A stretch of DNA of 6,565 nt, taken from positions 1 to 6,565 of the forward strand of contig CAZROT010000036.1 of the NCBI GenBank assembly GCA_964601895.1, given 5' to 3'. The notes below the pieces were generated by a model. That model was not told the origin of the DNA. It saw only the letters and a program-made list of their open reading frames with translations, and searched no databases. The translations under genes and the position numbers were made by a program. This stretch comes from CAZROT01 sp964601895 (GTDB lineage Bacteria > Pseudomonadota > Gammaproteobacteria > Enterobacterales > Enterobacteriaceae). Positions 5,878 through 6,565 of the stretch are shown one piece after another; the first letter of the stretch is position 1; every line of letters begins with the position of its first letter.

Positions 5878-6565
5878 ATGACATTCTTTCTTTTGTGATA
5901 TGCTGTTTGATTAAAAGAAAAAATAAAAACAGTGATGTGGACGATCCTAACATGAGTTAGTGTTTTTGTTCTGTATACAAGCATGAGCGGTAGTGCACAA
6001 GCACAGCTCATCTACCTCCAAGACAACTCACTACCTCCTGTGCTGTCTTATCTCAATAAATTTCTCAACTTACAACCAAAATGGTCGACCTCTCCTGCGT
6101 ATAGCATAGGAAATAAGAAATTTTTTGCATGATTTAGAGACCAAGTAGAAACCCTTCCTAGCGAGGATCATCTCAAGACCGTAGCGTATACCATCGATAA
6201 GCTAGAAGGGATGAGTTCACAAGAAGTAAAACAAACCTATAACCTCGATAAGAACATTGCTATAGCGATCCTCCAATGAATTCATGACATGGCAGAAAAA
6301 GATGGAAACACCTCAAATCGAACACCATCAGAAACGAGCAATAGCCGATTTTCATCTACCAGTTCTGAAGCGACTCATACTACAAACAATGTTTACGAAA
6401 AAGAAATCAAAGAATACCAGTGAGACACTTACTATATCTATACGCTAATAAAAAAGGAGAGTAACATAAAGCAAGCAGATTTCCACAATAATCATTGATC
6501 GTTTTATACATGTATCTACGATCAGTGTGATAAAGTAGCATTTCTATCATCTACAAATCCAACAG
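5878..6565 (+). CDS. Predicted secreted or membrane-anchored protein of unknown function, partial at the window end
   Basis: 229 complete codons are visible and the frame is still open at the edge. I do not recognise a family. The N-terminus has lysines at 13, 15 and 17, a hydrophobic stretch (about 19-36), then SMSGSAQA (35-42), a good signal-peptidase I site after A42; a second Met at 20 is an alternative start. After that comes a soluble region with LPPVLSYLNKFLNLQPKW (52-69) and ETLPSEDHLKTVAYTIDKLE (91-110), a Ser/Thr/Asn-rich linker (about 143-171), and a Tyr-rich segment with QGDTYYIYTLIKKES (181-195) and the pair C212/C217, which could form a disulfide outside the cell. Seven of 11 glycines are TGA. 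Trp at 21 and 69 are TGG; CGA codons 148 and 157 lie in the linker and cannot be judged. The gene has its own strong promoter and no Shine-Dalgarno. Extracytoplasmic export is likely; function unknown. Confidence 0.75.

Overview
The window reads as seven genes and one gene fragment, all on the + strand, from a bacterium with a non-standard genetic code. Read with the standard code the genes look shattered. Read with UGA as glycine (translation table 25, known from Absconditabacteria/SR1 and Gracilibacteria) every one becomes a full-length or edge-truncated protein with intact family motifs. A second reassignment is also visible: CGA codons (14 in the five recognisable housekeeping proteins) fall where the families carry Trp or another aromatic or hydrophobic residue, while conserved arginines use AGA, CGC or CGT. 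CGA (and probably CGG) therefore reads as tryptophan. From memory, that combination has been proposed computationally for Absconditabacteria, so this is most likely an SR1/Absconditabacteria genome.

Layout: (a) 1-485, the C-terminal 160 residues of glutamine-fructose-6-phosphate aminotransferase (glmS). (b) 486-597, a spacer with a probable promoter. (c) 598-2729, a two-gene restriction-modification-like module: a beta-class DNA methyltransferase and, overlapping it by 16 nt, a 379-residue partner of unrecognised family that is probably the restriction enzyme. (d) 2751-3239 dUTPase (dut), a 258-nt spacer holding two inverted-repeat structures, then 3498-4289 methionine aminopeptidase (map) with a terminator. 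(e) 4439-4987 grpE and 5023-5730 a BAX-inhibitor-1 family membrane protein, closed by a strong terminator at 5751-5780. (f) a strong sigma-70-type promoter at 5820-5847 driving a secreted or membrane-anchored protein of unknown function that runs off the window at 6565.

The restriction-modification module stands apart. It is more AT-rich than the genes around it, spells 29 of its 35 glycines as TGA (neighbouring core genes: 27 of 83), and spells all nine tryptophans as TGG with no CGA or CGG codon. It looks like an acquired defence island from a donor that shares UGA=Gly but not the CGA=Trp habit.

None of the seven visible start codons has a Shine-Dalgarno sequence. Several have a -10-like hexamer only 6-8 nt upstream, which suggests leaderless transcripts. 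The most notable points are the second codon reassignment, the differently decoded R-M module with its unknown nuclease candidate, and the structured spacer between dut and map.
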